Below, one piece after another: positions 10,263 to 22,490 of a DNA stretch of 47,564 bases. The notes under the pieces were generated by a model. That model did no database searches and had not been told where the DNA came from. It worked only from the letters and a program-made list of their open reading frames with translations. The stretch lies in NCBI GenBank assembly GCA_003693705.1, contig RBZT01000180.1, positions 1 to 47,564 of the forward strand, in the 5' to 3' direction. The stretch is from Polymyxa betae. Its lineage: Eukaryota; Endomyxa; Phytomyxea; Plasmodiophorida; Plasmodiophoridae. Every line of letters begins with the position of its first letter. Position 1 is the first letter of the stretch. Made by a program: the position numbers and the translations under genes.

Positions 10263-13200
10263 TTACGAACGAGAAAACGATGAAGTGGCTGTCATACGTC
10301 CATCAGGGATGTGAATTAGAACCATTCCACGACCATCATCGCGAGCTCCAGGGCAAGACACAGATCGATCGCAGATATAGAAACCGCGACGATTCAGTTG
10401 GATGACCTGACCTTTGGCGACAGAGCCGATGGCAACTTCGCCCAGCCCTTTCGACTCCTTCCACGACTCGCGATTGAGGATCGCCTCGAACTCCTAATTA
10501 AAAGCCTTCAGAAAAAGGGATTTTGACAAAAAAAAAATCCGAAAAAAAGTGCGCAGTTAAAAAAATGTTTCTTGAAATTTCAGCAAAAGCTGAGAGAAAA
10601 TTGTCATACTTCATCTGTTAGCGAAGCGTCGAGCTTTGGCGTTTTGATGAGGTAATCGAGGTCGACAAGCGTCACCGGGACCGTGTCGGGATGATCGCCT
10701 GCGATCCAGGTGACCTTTTTCTTGGTTTTCTTGAAGTCGCCAGCCAGATTCAGGCGTCCGGTGGCGCTAACCACAACACCTACCAACCAATAAGCCGAGA
10801 AATGAATTCATGAAAGCTTTGTACCGTTTTTGTCATGTTCGATGGATTGGACGATAGCATTGCCCCAGCCCATTAATGTGATCTCTTCGCCAAGAGAGCA
10901 TTCGCTGACATCCTGTTGTTCGAGAAGCAGAACCTTATTGAGCGGCACCGTCTTGTTGCTTTTGCTTTCGTCTTTCGGAACGAGACGGATCGACAACGAC
11001 CCGACCGCTTCCTGGTCATGAATCAGATCCAGGCTCGCGCCCGATACAATAATTACATTGTTATCGTCGATCAGATGGAAGGGAACTGGGTCACGAGCGC
11101 CCACAATCGTGTAGCGATGCGCGATCGGATCGATCACCTTCTTGTTCATATTCCAGATCTTATCCCATTCCATTAACGCCCTGAATAACGATAAGACATC
11201 GTCAGATTTGAAAAGAAAAACAGAAAACGAAAATTTGGAAAAGCGTTTCGTTAGTTGCGAAGAGCATTCGTGAAATTTGTTTACACAGATTTGCTGGCGC
11301 CCTGGTCGAGAACGAAATCGCGAAGAGCGGCAACTTGCAGTCCATGGCGAACCATTCCTCGGACCTGATAGCGTTAATAAGCACTCTCACAAATCCATTC
11401 GAATTTCAGTACGAACAGTTGGGAATCGCGGATCGTCCCAACCGGTCACAACATGGCTGTCGACCAGACGGGTCAGCTTACGTTTGGACAGGACCGTATT
11501 GATCAGATTCATTCGGGCGAAATCGATGATTTCCGGTTCGCGGATGCCGGCGGCCTGGCAGAACCAGGCATACTGCTCGTTACGGTCGCGATATTCAATC
11601 GTACGAAGAGCATGGGTGACGCCCTATCATTGGCGATTAGAAATCAACAACAAGAAGCGAAAGCAAATGCCCAAATGACGGTGAAGCTTTGATGCCAGCG
11701 AATAAGGAAGGCAAAACGATCCTGGAAAGAAACAAAAATATAGAGAGTGGAAAAGAGGACCTCGAGGCTGTCAACCAAAGGACAGGTAAAGTCATACGTC
11801 GGGTACACTTTGTATTTCTCACCGGTACGATGATGCGGCGTCGTATTGCAGCGGAACATGGCCGGGTCCCTAAGAAATATCATCAGAAAAAGTGAAACAA
11901 ATAATGAAAAACGGTCTCTAAGAAATGTCATCAGAACAAGAGAAACAAATAACGATAAGCGCTGCAATAATGGAAAACCGCAGAAACAATTCAAATTTTC
12001 AAAACTTTTTCTCAAAATTTGATTTAAGAAATCGCTGGAATGTTCAACGAACCGCATGGCTGCGTTTCGATGCTGCATGCTGATCTTAGCGCGGACGACA
12101 CAGGTCAAGCCGAGCGGCGTACCGGCCCGCATCTCGCTCCAGAGGCGAAGGTTCTCCTCGATCGAGTGCCCGCGGCATTGCCCATCGATCATCTTTTCAC
12201 GTTCCTCGCGCGCCTTCATTTTCTGTAATTTCCAGTCTCAGCATCATTCGACAAAAGCGAACGCTGACAGCAAGGAAAAGAGACAAAAAAACAGACGAGT
12301 TAGGGTTTAGGGTTTACCTCAGTGAAGTCGACATAGGCTTTATCAGCCTTGATCATATCAGTGCACTTCGCTGCGAGATAATCGAAGTGATCCGAGCTGT
12401 AGGTGATGGGCGGCGTATGGAAGACGCCCAGCGTCTTGAGATCGTCGACGATGGCGTCGACGAACTCCTGCTTCTCCTTCGACGGGTTCGTATCGTCGAA
12501 TCGCAGAATCAGACGCCCATTGTAGCGCTTCATCAAGTCGTAGTTGAGGATGGCGGCCTTGGCATGACCGATATGGAGATAGCCGGATGGCTCGGGAGGG
12601 AATCTCGTCACGACTTTCCCCATCCAGCTGGCGTCCAACGTGATCGCCTGGGCGCCGTTGTACGTGCTTTCGACGGCCGCTTTCTTGGTCGGGAAAGCGG
12701 TCGCGAATGCTGAAGCGAATTCCGGCAGCGATGACAGATACGAGAGCCAGCGGTTTAGGTGAGGATATTGTGTCAGAGGCAGAGCTTTCTTATGGCCAAG
12801 AGCGGTGATGACACCCCAGACAGCAAAGTCGGCAGCGGTCACCGTATGACCGACGAGAAACGTACGAAGCTTCAGATGGGCGTCCAGAAAGGCCAGCGTC
12901 TTCTGCTGATCGCTGAATTGCATTAAGATCAGCAATTTTAAAAGGGCAGAACGTCATTAATGGCAAAAATTTAGCGAGGAATTGGTGAGACAAGATAAAA
13001 GAAATAAAGATACACGCAGGCATAGAAAATAGCAAAACTGGATTACAACGCGAAACGGATTCTGATAGAGAAATAAAAGCTTTAAACAGATGTAACTAAA
13101 GCAACAATTTTGACAAAGGTAAATTGACGAAAAAAAAAGAGAAAGTTGTTTGTACTTTGTTAGAGAGTGAAACGAGAGATCGATGAAGAAATCAATGGTG

Positions 13201-13451
13201 GCAGAATCGACGGCATCAAGACAGTAGACGAGATCGGTAGACTTCTTGCAATCCGCCAGACGACAGATATAACGTAGGGCGGCCGCCTCGCTTTCCAGCT
13301 GAATGCCATTTGGCAGGCAGATGGTCGGCGGCGACGCCAGCGACGCCTTGGCGACGGTCTTAACCTGGACCTTGGTCCATGCCAGGGCAGCCAGGCTTGA
13401 TAGCGGCGGCTGGTTCGTCGAATAGATCAGGATCGACGTCGGCGACGTCAT
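10263..13451 (-). CDS. GUS1: Glutamyl-tRNA synthetase, cytosolic, with GST-like N-terminus
   Basis: Charges tRNA-Glu. Nine exons in gene order: 13451–13156, 12912–12318, 12222–12053, 11869–11761, 11623–11417, 11364–11285, 11180–10825, 10779–10610, 10493–10263. They close in frame to 737 aa, close to yeast Gus1p and the GluRS half of EPRS. A GST-like fold occupies roughly residues 1–180, used by relatives to dock with other synthetases or AIMP-type cofactors. The class I HIGH motif is in [11 protein letters not shown] (about 210), and the KMSKS equivalent is VLSKRKL (about 436). The C-terminal β-barrel anticodon domain ([32 protein letters not shown]) follows eukaryotic GluRS/GlnRS. The first ATG in frame is at 13451. 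Intron 2 begins directly with telomere-type repeats, and intron 3 has a duplicated 3′ splice site. Confidence 0.95.
11866..11951 (-). repeat. 48-bp tandem duplication at a 3′ splice site
   Basis: Two imperfect copies, starting at 11866 and 11914, share GTCYCTAAGAAAT and the following CATCAGAA…GAAACAAATA stretch. They span the intron 3/exon 4 border of the GluRS gene, so the AG acceptor is present twice (exon start 11869 or 11917). Because the period is 48 nt, use of the upstream acceptor keeps frame and would insert 16 mostly hydrophobic residues. Confidence 0.8.
12300..12315 (+). repeat. Telomere-type motif inside GluRS intron 2
   Basis: TTAGGGTTTAGGGTTT on the plus strand. Read along the gene, it is AAACCCTAAACCCTAA beginning at the third base of intron 2, so the 5′ splice site reads GAG|GTAAACCC. 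It is two plant-type telomere units with no longer array. Confidence 0.85.
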
Positions 13452-13511
13452 GCTTTGGGCTTCCTTTGGGAATGGCCAATGGATTCGGACACCGTAGCGG
13501 AACAGCAAATG

Positions 13512-13527
13512 AAACCCTAAACCCTAA
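13512..13527 (+). promoter_or_regulatory. Telo-box-like motif upstream of the GluRS start
   Basis: AAACCCTAAACCCTAA lies 61–76 bp upstream of the GluRS ATG. In plants, telo-boxes (AAACCCTAA) occur in promoters of translation-machinery genes. The position and gene class here fit that idea, but regulation in this organism is inference. Confidence 0.5.
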
Positions 13528-14933
13528 GCCAACCCCCACGCGAGAGGTATTTGAAGATGTTGTGTCTTGCTAACGACAAATTCTGGCAGATTCAATGAGA
13601 GGGCGAGAATGCGGAGCTTCCATTCCATCCACATACAGCAATCTAAGCAATGGCTGGCTTCGATACCTTTCATACAGCATCGCTTACGAAGCCGCATCCC
13701 TATTCCGTGCTATTCATTCACATATGAAATCAAAGACCGGATGCTTCTTTCGGATGCGGACCCTAATAATGGATCCTGTGATCGGCAGAATGGCTTTTCA
13801 ATTCTAGTATGGCTCCTGACGTTCGTAAAGAATAGTGACACATGATGATACTAAATAGCAAACTAGTCGAATCGAGCGAATCGATGTTTATTAAGAGCTG
13901 GCCGTAAAAAAATTAAGTCTTAGGATGTCTAGAGGCTCAGAATGATTGAGCTCTTGACTCATCTGCAGCATAAAGCTATCGCAGGTTGAAAAGATCTGTT
14001 CTTCTCGGTCTAAATTCCGACGCGAAATCATTGCCAGAGAAGGGTAAACAAAGATGGAGCGATAGTTTCCGATTATGACTGCGCCATCTTAACATCTCTG
14101 GAACTCGACACAAACTTGTTTTTCTCTAATTTTTTGGAGAAATAGAGAGGAAACCTGGATTAACGGCTCTTCCATATATTAATTTGCGTGGACCGATGGG
14201 GTCCGTCTGCGCAATCCGACCGACCCCAGCACCACATCATATTCAGCGATGACATCGATTCGAACCAAATGGTTGAATCACCCATGATGTCTTGCTGCTA
14301 TGATGTCATAAGCGATATCAGACTGCATGCGTGTAGTCTTATATTAGCTTGCTAGCCTCATTTAACATCGCTGAGCGTCCTCCATCGTTCAGGGCATGTC
14401 CAGGATCTAATCCTGTATGAGGGAGAATAACAAGACCGAATGGGCACAAGTTCAGCTAATTCTATGCTTGATGCTTGAATCAGGGTGTCAACATTTGCTA
14501 TTCTCTAACTAACAGGTGAGCGATTGCATTTGTGTGCTTGGTTGTTGGTGGCAATGATTTCCTTTTATGTCTTCTTTCTCTTGAAGTGGAGGTGATAGTC
14601 CACATCATGTAACTAACGATGCTGTGCAATTTATGAGCCTTCCAACATTTTCTCATTTGTTGTATTCCTCAAGCGCCTGTACTGATATTGATATTCAGGT
14701 GTAGCTTCCACTGCGCGCTATCTGTCTTTTTCCATCAATAAATAATTGCAACTTTCCCAAAAAAAAACATGCAAACTCAGTAGAAAAAGTCGAAAGCAGG
14801 AAAACTTGAGAGTAGATTTGCAAGAAAATTTGGGCGCTGGTCGCGACAGTCTTGGAGATGTGGAAGGCTGTGTTGATGGAGGATTGTGCGCGGCATCCAG
14901 AGCCATAATACCAAGTTAGTCGGCATTGTTATA
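13528..14933. other. 1.4-kb intergenic region, no gene recognised
   Basis: Divergent spacer between GluRS and the transportin-3 gene. It holds only short ORFs; the longest with an ATG is 70 aa from 13595, without recognisable features. AATTTTTTGG near 14131 resembles an Sm site, but no snRNA stem-loops or conserved loops surround it. I could not identify a tRNA or snRNA. Confidence 0.4.
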
Positions 14934-17900
14934 ATGTCAAGGTCTGGGATAGAGCATCTGCCGCCCCATTTACACCCCGTCCTGCAAGCTGTACATACGC
15001 TATACTATGATCCAGACCCTGCCGCCAAGAAGCAGGCAGACCAGGCTCTGAAAGATTTCCAGAAGACGAAGCAGGCCTGGCAGGTAGTCGCCGGCTGCAC
15101 CGCATCCTTGCCCCGTCTGAACCTTCAATAGACGTCGCATGATATCCTTCAGATCTCGAATGTGGCCGCCGAGGCGGTTTGGTTTGCTGCTAACACATTA
15201 TACAATAAGGTTTAAAGATGCCCTGTACGCATCGTTGTCCTAATCAACATTAAATTAAAAATTTTGGCCTTCAGGTATCGTTTTCGTATGGCGATCTAGG
15301 ACAAAACGATCGATTCCCATTTCGTGATGCGATTCTGTCCCATCTCTCTCGCCATATCAAAGGGTCGGAGATTATTCTGACCCAGCTGGCGCTGTCGGTG
15401 GCTGCTTTGGCAGTTCAAATGCAAGAATGGGACCAGCCGGTTGACCAGCTTGTTACAATGCTGAGTGCGTGTTCTCAATAATCTCGAGCTCGTTAAAAAC
15501 AATTTTTCCTGATTCCGATTTTACATCTGTTTTTTTGAGATTGGCTTATTTCAGTGTTGTCAGATGGTGGCCATGGCGATACAGCGCATGCATTGCTGCA
15601 TATTCTCACTGTTCTTCCTGAGGAATGCGACACGATTTCAAGGAGATATCGTCATGCCGCTCCTAGAGCCTTGTCCTTATGCACTTCTGTTGGGACCAAG
15701 GTGCTGCCCCTGCTTTCTGGTGAGCTCCTTATTAGGAGAAAAATTTATCGCTGAGCGTTTCGTAGAGTTCCTTCGTAGATCAAATGATCGACGCATTCAA
15801 AGAATGGTGTTGCGTTGCTTATTGTCCTGGGTCCGCTATGCTTTCGCTGCTGTACCAGAATCATCGGTATTAGCGTCGACGATTTTAACCGACTGCTTTC
15901 AAGCTGTCAGCTGCTCCGACATTTCCGACGTTAGTCGTCGTCTGTTAGTCTACTGAATTCTCGTAACCCGTTTTATCTAGATTGCATGTGATGTCCTCTC
16001 TGCTTTTATTATTTTTGCGGAGCAGCATAATCTCGATTTACTTCGACAACAAGTAACTATGGCTTGTTTTATCTGCTGATTCCAAGTGTTAACTTTTTCT
16101 CTCTCTAGCTTGCCGCTGCCGTGCTCCAACTATGGCCTCGTTATTGCCAGCTTCTGAGCGATGACGATTCAGCTCAATGCCGAAGCTTGCTGCAGGTCTT
16201 CATGCAATTAGCTGAATCCAATGTGGCCTGGATCCTTGACGAGGCACCAGAAGCTACTGATCTCTTGAAACTTGTCGTTAATTCTATTCCCAATCCGGAC
16301 CTGGAATTATCCATATTAACATTCAACTTCTGGTTAGTGTCTCGTTTAACGATTTCAACTTTTTTCAAAGTGGTATATTAGGTACATCTTGGCCGGTAAT
16401 ATGGAGGCTTTGAATCGAGCCGACGCAACGCGAGCGGCTCGAATCGGGCCTCACTATCAAGAATACTTTATCGCTGCTATTGATAACATCAGGGGGGTGA
16501 TCGAGTTCCCCTCGGATTATGACGGTCTCAGCGAACAAGATGAGGAGCAGAAACGATTCCGTTATGCGGCAGCAGACGCGTTACTCGATATCTCCTCTTT
16601 CTTCAACAGCGCTGTCTGTCTTGAACATCTTGTTTCCTGCATGCAGGTCTGCTTTGCTTTTATTACTCTCTTCACCGGTCTAATTCTTTTTAAAGCCTCT
16701 GATTGCTGAATATCGTGCTGTTCCAACCAAGTGGCGCAAACTCGAAGCCTGTCTTTACAGCATTAGATCGATTGCTCGCAATATTCAGATTCAAGAAGAG
16801 GTTTGAGCTTTGTTCTTGTTTTCAAAAGCAATCCTTATTGTATCAGAATGCGGCTTCGAAAAGTCTTTTGCCTCGCGTTATGGCCGATTTATTGTCGATG
16901 ACATCGCATCCTGTACTCCGCTATACTGCGACCATGATTATCGGCAGGTCTGTATTTTTTGGTTTTTTTTAGACTGCTCTGAAAACTTATTTAGGTATTC
17001 TGATTGGATCTGCGTCCATCCAGAATCGATCGGTCCGTTGCTCACCTTCGTGGTCCAAGGCCTAAATGTCCCGGGGTCGCAATCTGCTGCTGCTATGGCC
17101 TTCAAGTTCATCTGCGAATCCTGCTCTAAAAATTTGGCCTCAGGCCCCATCGATCAACTTATCAATGTCGGTTATCTATCAGCTGACATGGTGTTTTTGC
17201 TCATCATTTTTGTCCAGGTTTACTGCTCAATGAGCAGTCTGGATATGGACGACCAAAACGAGATTATTGAAGGCGTCTGCGCCGTTGTCTGTTCCCGACC
17301 TGTCAACTCCATCCCAGAACATTTGAGGCAACTCATCAATCCTGTTCTACAGTCTCTCGCTGCCCAAATGAACCAAGCGCGTATCCGATTTTTCTATTGC
17401 TTCTCAATAGGAAATTTTAGACTTGCTTAGGAACTGGTGGTGGTCAATTCGATTTGGGCTTGTTATCTGCCAATCTTGATAGATTGGCTCATCTTTTCAA
17501 AAGCATCCATTTGGATTCGTGCCCTGAACTCATCGCTATGGTTTCCGAAATGTGGCCTTTGCTTCGAGGTTTGCCATCGTGTTTATTAGTTCCATTGTGG
17601 AATCTCAGTTCTCTGTAGAGCTCTTGATTGCGTTCGTTCAAGATGAAAAGATAATGGAAAAAGTCTGTCGTTTGATCAAGTTCACCTTGAGAGCTACCCG
17701 AACGGATTTCCCAGTTCTAAAAGAATTATTATTGTTGATGACACAGCTGCTCCCAGCTGCGCCTTGGTCGTGTTTCATCTACACCTGTTCAATCACCGTT
17801 GATGAGTTCTCAAGGTATCACTTTCGTATTTATCTTCGATTTTGAACTGAATCGTTTTCTTAGCATTTTGGAACATCATGAGTTATTCTCTCATGTTATT

Positions 17901-18565
17901 AGCGCGATCGCCACGAAATCTCTCTCACTTTTATCTTCAATTGAGCAGATCACTGAAAATCCCACAATTTGTGAGGATTATTTCAATTTCCTGTCTCGCT
18001 GTGTCTCGGACTTAACTGGACTCACCATCCAGAGTGGTGTTTTACAGCCTTCGTTCACTTGTGCCGTTCATGCTATTCGAATTCAGCATCGTGAAGCTGC
18101 ACGTGCTGTCTTCATGTTCCTGCGTCATTTGCTTGATCTAGGGCAAACTAGAGCAGAATGTCAAGGGTCATTGTTTCCGTGTTTCCGTGATTAGTTGGAC
18201 ATCTGAATTGTTGCTATAGACCCGTACAATCATTGTTTGAGACCACTGGGCCATTACTGTTCCAGACTCTTATCTCGCATCTGCTTGAGGATCTGTCTCG
18301 TAACCGAATGAGGGATCTGGTTGAGGTCATCAGAGCAGCTGTCAATTTAGACAGGAATAGATCTCGAGTGTATCTACAGCAAGCTACTGATTCGTAAGTG
18401 ATTTGCTTTTGTTCGATCTCACTGATTTTTTCTAGATTGCCTCCATCTGTTCCTTGCAAGGCTGAATTTATGCAAAACCTATTTTCGGCATCGAGTCCGG
18501 CCGAGCAACGAGACGCAATTCTCAAATTCGAGGCGTCGTACCAGGAAGCCAGTCACTTGTTATAA
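14934..18565 (+). CDS. TNPO3: Transportin-3 / importin-13-like karyopherin β
   Basis: Nuclear import receptor, in relatives carrying SR splicing factors. It has 17 exons: 14934–15083, 15132–15209, 15275–15464, 15555–15719, 15766–15929, 15981–16052, 16109–16332, 16382–16646, 16696–16800, 16847–16947, 16995–17166, 17218–17380, 17431–17568, 17619–17814, 17864–18166, 18220–18393, 18436–18565. The 16 introns are 42–90 nt and all GT–AG. The total is 929 aa, about the length of human TNPO3. Matching stretches follow the family from end to end: the N-terminal importin region (LHPVLQAVHTLYYDPDP), LTQLALSVAALAVQM, LHILTVLPEE, LSILTFNFWY, FRYAAADALLDIS, VLRYTA and WPLLRELL. There is no transmembrane or catalytic motif, as expected for HEAT repeats. 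The AUG at 14934 gives the family-like N-terminus. Confidence 0.95.
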
Positions 18566-19011
18566 ATCGTTCAGATTTTCTATGTAATTCCGCATTCTTG
18601 TTTCGATCAGAGCGTCACGACGTAGCCCTTTGCTGATCACAAATAGAGACCTCGCACACTTCTTTCATAGACTTATGACATCTACATCTACTGGGTTGAT
18701 GCCGGCAATCACTGCAGTATTTTAATTAATGATTTCTTGATATTATCTCCAAAATGAAGACCGTTTGAGCTAATGCAACTTGGATCAAATTCACCAATGC
18801 AATTGCTGCGATATCAGTATGTTTATAAGACTACAACCCAATATTTTATCGCTATCAAAACTTCGTTACTATGGGAAGGTCGAACACGCTCGCAAACCAT
18901 AGCAGATGCAACTGATGCCGCTTCATTTTGCCAGCTTTATCAAAACATCTCCCAGGAAGCTGATGGTCTCTCTCATCAATTCAATAGACTGCAAGACACG
19001 ACGAGCATTTC
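18566..19011. other. Intergenic spacer
   Basis: A 446-bp AT-rich gap before the glycosyltransferase-like gene. A short open frame from 18773 has no recognisable features. Nothing else is evident. Confidence 0.35.
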
Positions 19012-20184
19012 ATGTCGGCTGTCACAGAACGAACAGTTGCAGCTGAGGCCCAGTTCGCCGGTATGATACGATATCAACCGGTTCTGTCACCGACCTCGTC
19101 GATATCGACGTCGCCCTGGCTGATCTTCGGCGCCATCTTTGTCATCTCGACACAGATCATTTTCCTCTATGCCGGGTTTCAGCAATCGTCCGAATGCCCA
19201 ACCGAATCCGTCGCCTTAACCAGCACATACACATTAAGAGCCGAGGCCATCGAGAAACTTAACAACGACTCCTGCTACCAATCCGGGTTGAAAGGCCAGC
19301 TCGATCCAAACGCCATCGCCACCATCGCCATCGCCCCGGACAGAGAGTTCTGGCTCTCGTATTACACATATCGCCGTTCGCGGCGACAGATCGACACCGT
19401 CGTCCGCTCGTATCGGCGCTACTCAGCAGCCGTCAACTTCGTCGTGATCACGACCGATTGTACGATCATGGACATGGCGCTTGCAATGGGCCTGGCAACG
19501 ATCCGCCCAGAGAGCGGCACCGATGTTGGCGACCTGACTTACAACCACGCCTTCGTCCTCATACAGAAATACTCGAAAACCGAAATCGTTGGGTTCGCTC
19601 TGGGCGACGTCATCTTCGGCGACGGCCTGGTCGAATCGGTCCAAGCTGTAAGCCGAGCAAGACGCCAGAACAAATGGAAAGACGTCTTCGCTGCTGCCAC
19701 ACGATATAATATCGACGATAACGATATTCCGATAGCGATAATGCCGATCAATAATATCCATGGCGACGTTCATGGCGAGTTTGTGAAAGCCGCTCGAACC
19801 AAGGCGTCCAGATGGCTGGATGTCTCATCCGACGTGTTTCTATGGAATCGCGATTGGTCTGCGAATTGGATCGATCGGCCCCCGTTCATTTTCGGCGGCG
19901 AAGGATTCGACAATTGGATGGTGGGCTGGGCTCAGACCAGGAAGGGAACAGTCACCATCAATGTGACGCCGACCTTGGAGATCTTCCGAATCAGACGAAG
20001 GTTCGACTTCTGGGTCGACGAACGCTATCAAATCGAGTCGATGCTGAACAGTGGCGTCTTTAGCGATAAGGGCATGGTCGGTGATTGTGACCTGACGCAT
20101 ATGAAATGGAGGAGCTACAGAGATCGGAGCCAGTTTCAGGAGGGCATTGTTAACATTGTAGAGACAAAAGATCACCCTCTCTAA
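19012..20184 (+). CDS. Type II membrane glycosyltransferase-like protein
   Basis: Intronless 390-aa ORF from a true ATG. Residues about 35–56 form one hydrophobic helix (PWLIFGAIFVISTQIIFLYA) after a short N-terminal tail, the usual type II Golgi layout. The luminal part has the order seen in GT-A-like predicted transferases: a β-strand (AVNFVVITTD), an acidic metal-site candidate in GFALGDVIFGDGL, then SSDVFLWNRDW and a conserved-looking RPPFIFGGEGFDNWM. That last element resembles the 'PPF.hGR.gWDNWh' signature of uncharacterised nucleotide-sugar transferases. The donor and acceptor sugars cannot be told. It lacks introns and looks more GC-rich than its intron-dense neighbours, so retroposition or transfer is possible. 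Confidence 0.65.
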   Translation: MSAVTERTVAAEAQFAGMIRYQPVLSPTSSISTSPWLIFGAIFVISTQIIFLYAGFQQSSECPTESVALTSTYTLRAEAIEKLNNDSCYQSGLKGQLDPNAIATIAIAPDREFWLSYYTYRRSRRQIDTVVRSYRRYSAAVNFVVITTDCTIMDMALAMGLATIRPESGTDVGDLTYNHAFVLIQKYSKTEIVGFALGDVIFGDGLVESVQAVSRARRQNKWKDVFAAATRYNIDDNDIPIAIMPINNIHGDVHGEFVKAARTKASRWLDVSSDVFLWNRDWSANWIDRPPFIFGGEGFDNWMVGWAQTRKGTVTINVTPTLEIFRIRRRFDFWVDERYQIESMLNSGVFSDKGMVGDCDLTHMKWRSYRDRSQFQEGIVNIVETKDHPL

Positions 20185-20978
20185 TCATAATCTATAAAAA
20201 CATACGAGCAACTTTTAACGAGAAACTGATGCTTTTCACAGTGAAGCTGAAGAAAATTCCGCGATTCGTTTTAGTTAAGAGAATGAAGCCAATGCGAGTG
20301 CATCAGCAGGGTTCCAAAAAGTGGATTAGATGAAATCCTTAGTTTACCGAGAACCGGTCGCAGGTAGTAAAAGGCGACTTGCGAATGCCGGTTCGCGACA
20401 AAAAGATACTGAATAGGGCGCACTGAAGACGCTTATATAGCGGAGCTAGGGCCGCAACCCATTATGGGACCTTTTTACCATATTATTCTGTCTTTATAAA
20501 GCTCTGCATCTTGGCACCTGATTGCGTCAACAAGCTGTCGATGCGACATCTGGCCCGAATGTGGTCTTCTGAAATCGCCCGGTTTAGGATAGATGTCTAA
20601 AGCGTTCATTAATCGAGGTCTGTTTTAATCATCCAACCTCATCGTGGAATCAGCAGCCCATGGTGAACCGATGTCAGTAACAGATGTTAACTACATTTTG
20701 CTGTGCTTGACCAATACGTGATGGAAGACTAAACTTCGCTTTCACGCACTTTACCTTTGAGAAATGCTATTCACCTACAACAAGAGATACGATTTCAAGA
20801 TTGATACTGTAGCAATCTCGAAATTGAGGGCTGCGCAAAACATTGCTGCGCGAAAAAAAGTGCGAAAATGTGAAAAATGTTGCGTAACTGGTATATCTTC
20901 CGAGATTCGATTCTGTCAAAAGTCAGGCGGCGAGTCAGCTTTCAGCTTTCGTTACAAAGCTGGCGGCCGCTTTTCGTA
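20185..20978. other. 0.8-kb intergenic region containing a structured element
   Basis: No protein gene is recognised apart from a possible N-terminal extension of TGS1: an in-frame ATG at 20877 would add 34 residues. The notable content is the two-stem hairpin at 20351–20394, listed separately. Confidence 0.4.
20351..20394. other. Two-stem imperfect hairpin, possible structured RNA
   Basis: The outer arms GAACCGG/CCGGTTC are perfect over 7 bp. The inner arms CGCAGGT/ACTTGCG pair over 7 bp with one G·T, closing an 11-nt loop. Transcription is unknown. It does not match a tRNA, snRNA, RNase P or SRP pattern that I can recall. Confidence 0.45.
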
Positions 20979-22132
<1,154 letters not shown>

Positions 22133-22217
22133 CGGCGTATTATGGCGATTTGGTTACTGTTGAACCGACAATCGATTGTTCCTAGATCGGCATACATCTA
22201 GATAATATACTGTATCA

Positions 22218-22490
22218 ATGAAATCGACTCAGAAGCCGTACGAGATAGCTATTCGAGATTCGAGAATTTTCTGGAATGTCAGGCTTTATATATCGCAGGC
22301 TTGGCTGTCAGTCTTTCGGTCTATAACAATGTGCCCGTTTCGCATGGCGCTAATTCTGGTGGCGTCCTTCATCACGATCGTCAACGTCTTCAAATCACTA
22401 AGTAGCAACAAAAACAAAGGAAAAGCCGACCCGGTCTCTAAGTCGCGATCCACTGCAGCTCCAAGAATTGAATCAAGTCAACATGGCTGA
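22218..22490 (+). CDS. Small membrane protein ORF, unknown
   Basis: A 90-aa ORF from a true ATG, 86 bp after the TGS1 stop. It has an amphipathic N-terminal half with Trp, Arg and Lys, one hydrophobic segment (about residues 43–62, FRMALILVASFITIVNVFK), then a polar Lys/Ser-rich tail. The distribution looks like a real tail-facing small membrane protein rather than noise. I do not recognise the family, and a short ORF of this size could be fortuitous. Confidence 0.45.
   Translation: MKSTQKPYEIAIRDSRIFWNVRLYISQAWLSVFRSITMCPFRMALILVASFITIVNVFKSLSSNKNKGKADPVSKSRSTAAPRIESSQHG

Noticed and set aside
12300-13527. Telomere repeats as a sign of a chromosome end or fusion point
   Set aside because: Only two units at each site, embedded in an intact gene whose exons continue on both sides.
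14125-14150. Sm-site-like AATTTTTTGG suggesting a U-snRNA
   Set aside because: No conserved U1, U2, U4 or U5 loop or 5′ sequence upstream and no clear 3′ stem-loop.
20388-20400. GGTTCGCGAC resembling a tRNA B box
   Set aside because: No cloverleaf, A box or acceptor stem can be drawn; the sequence is better explained by the two-stem hairpin.
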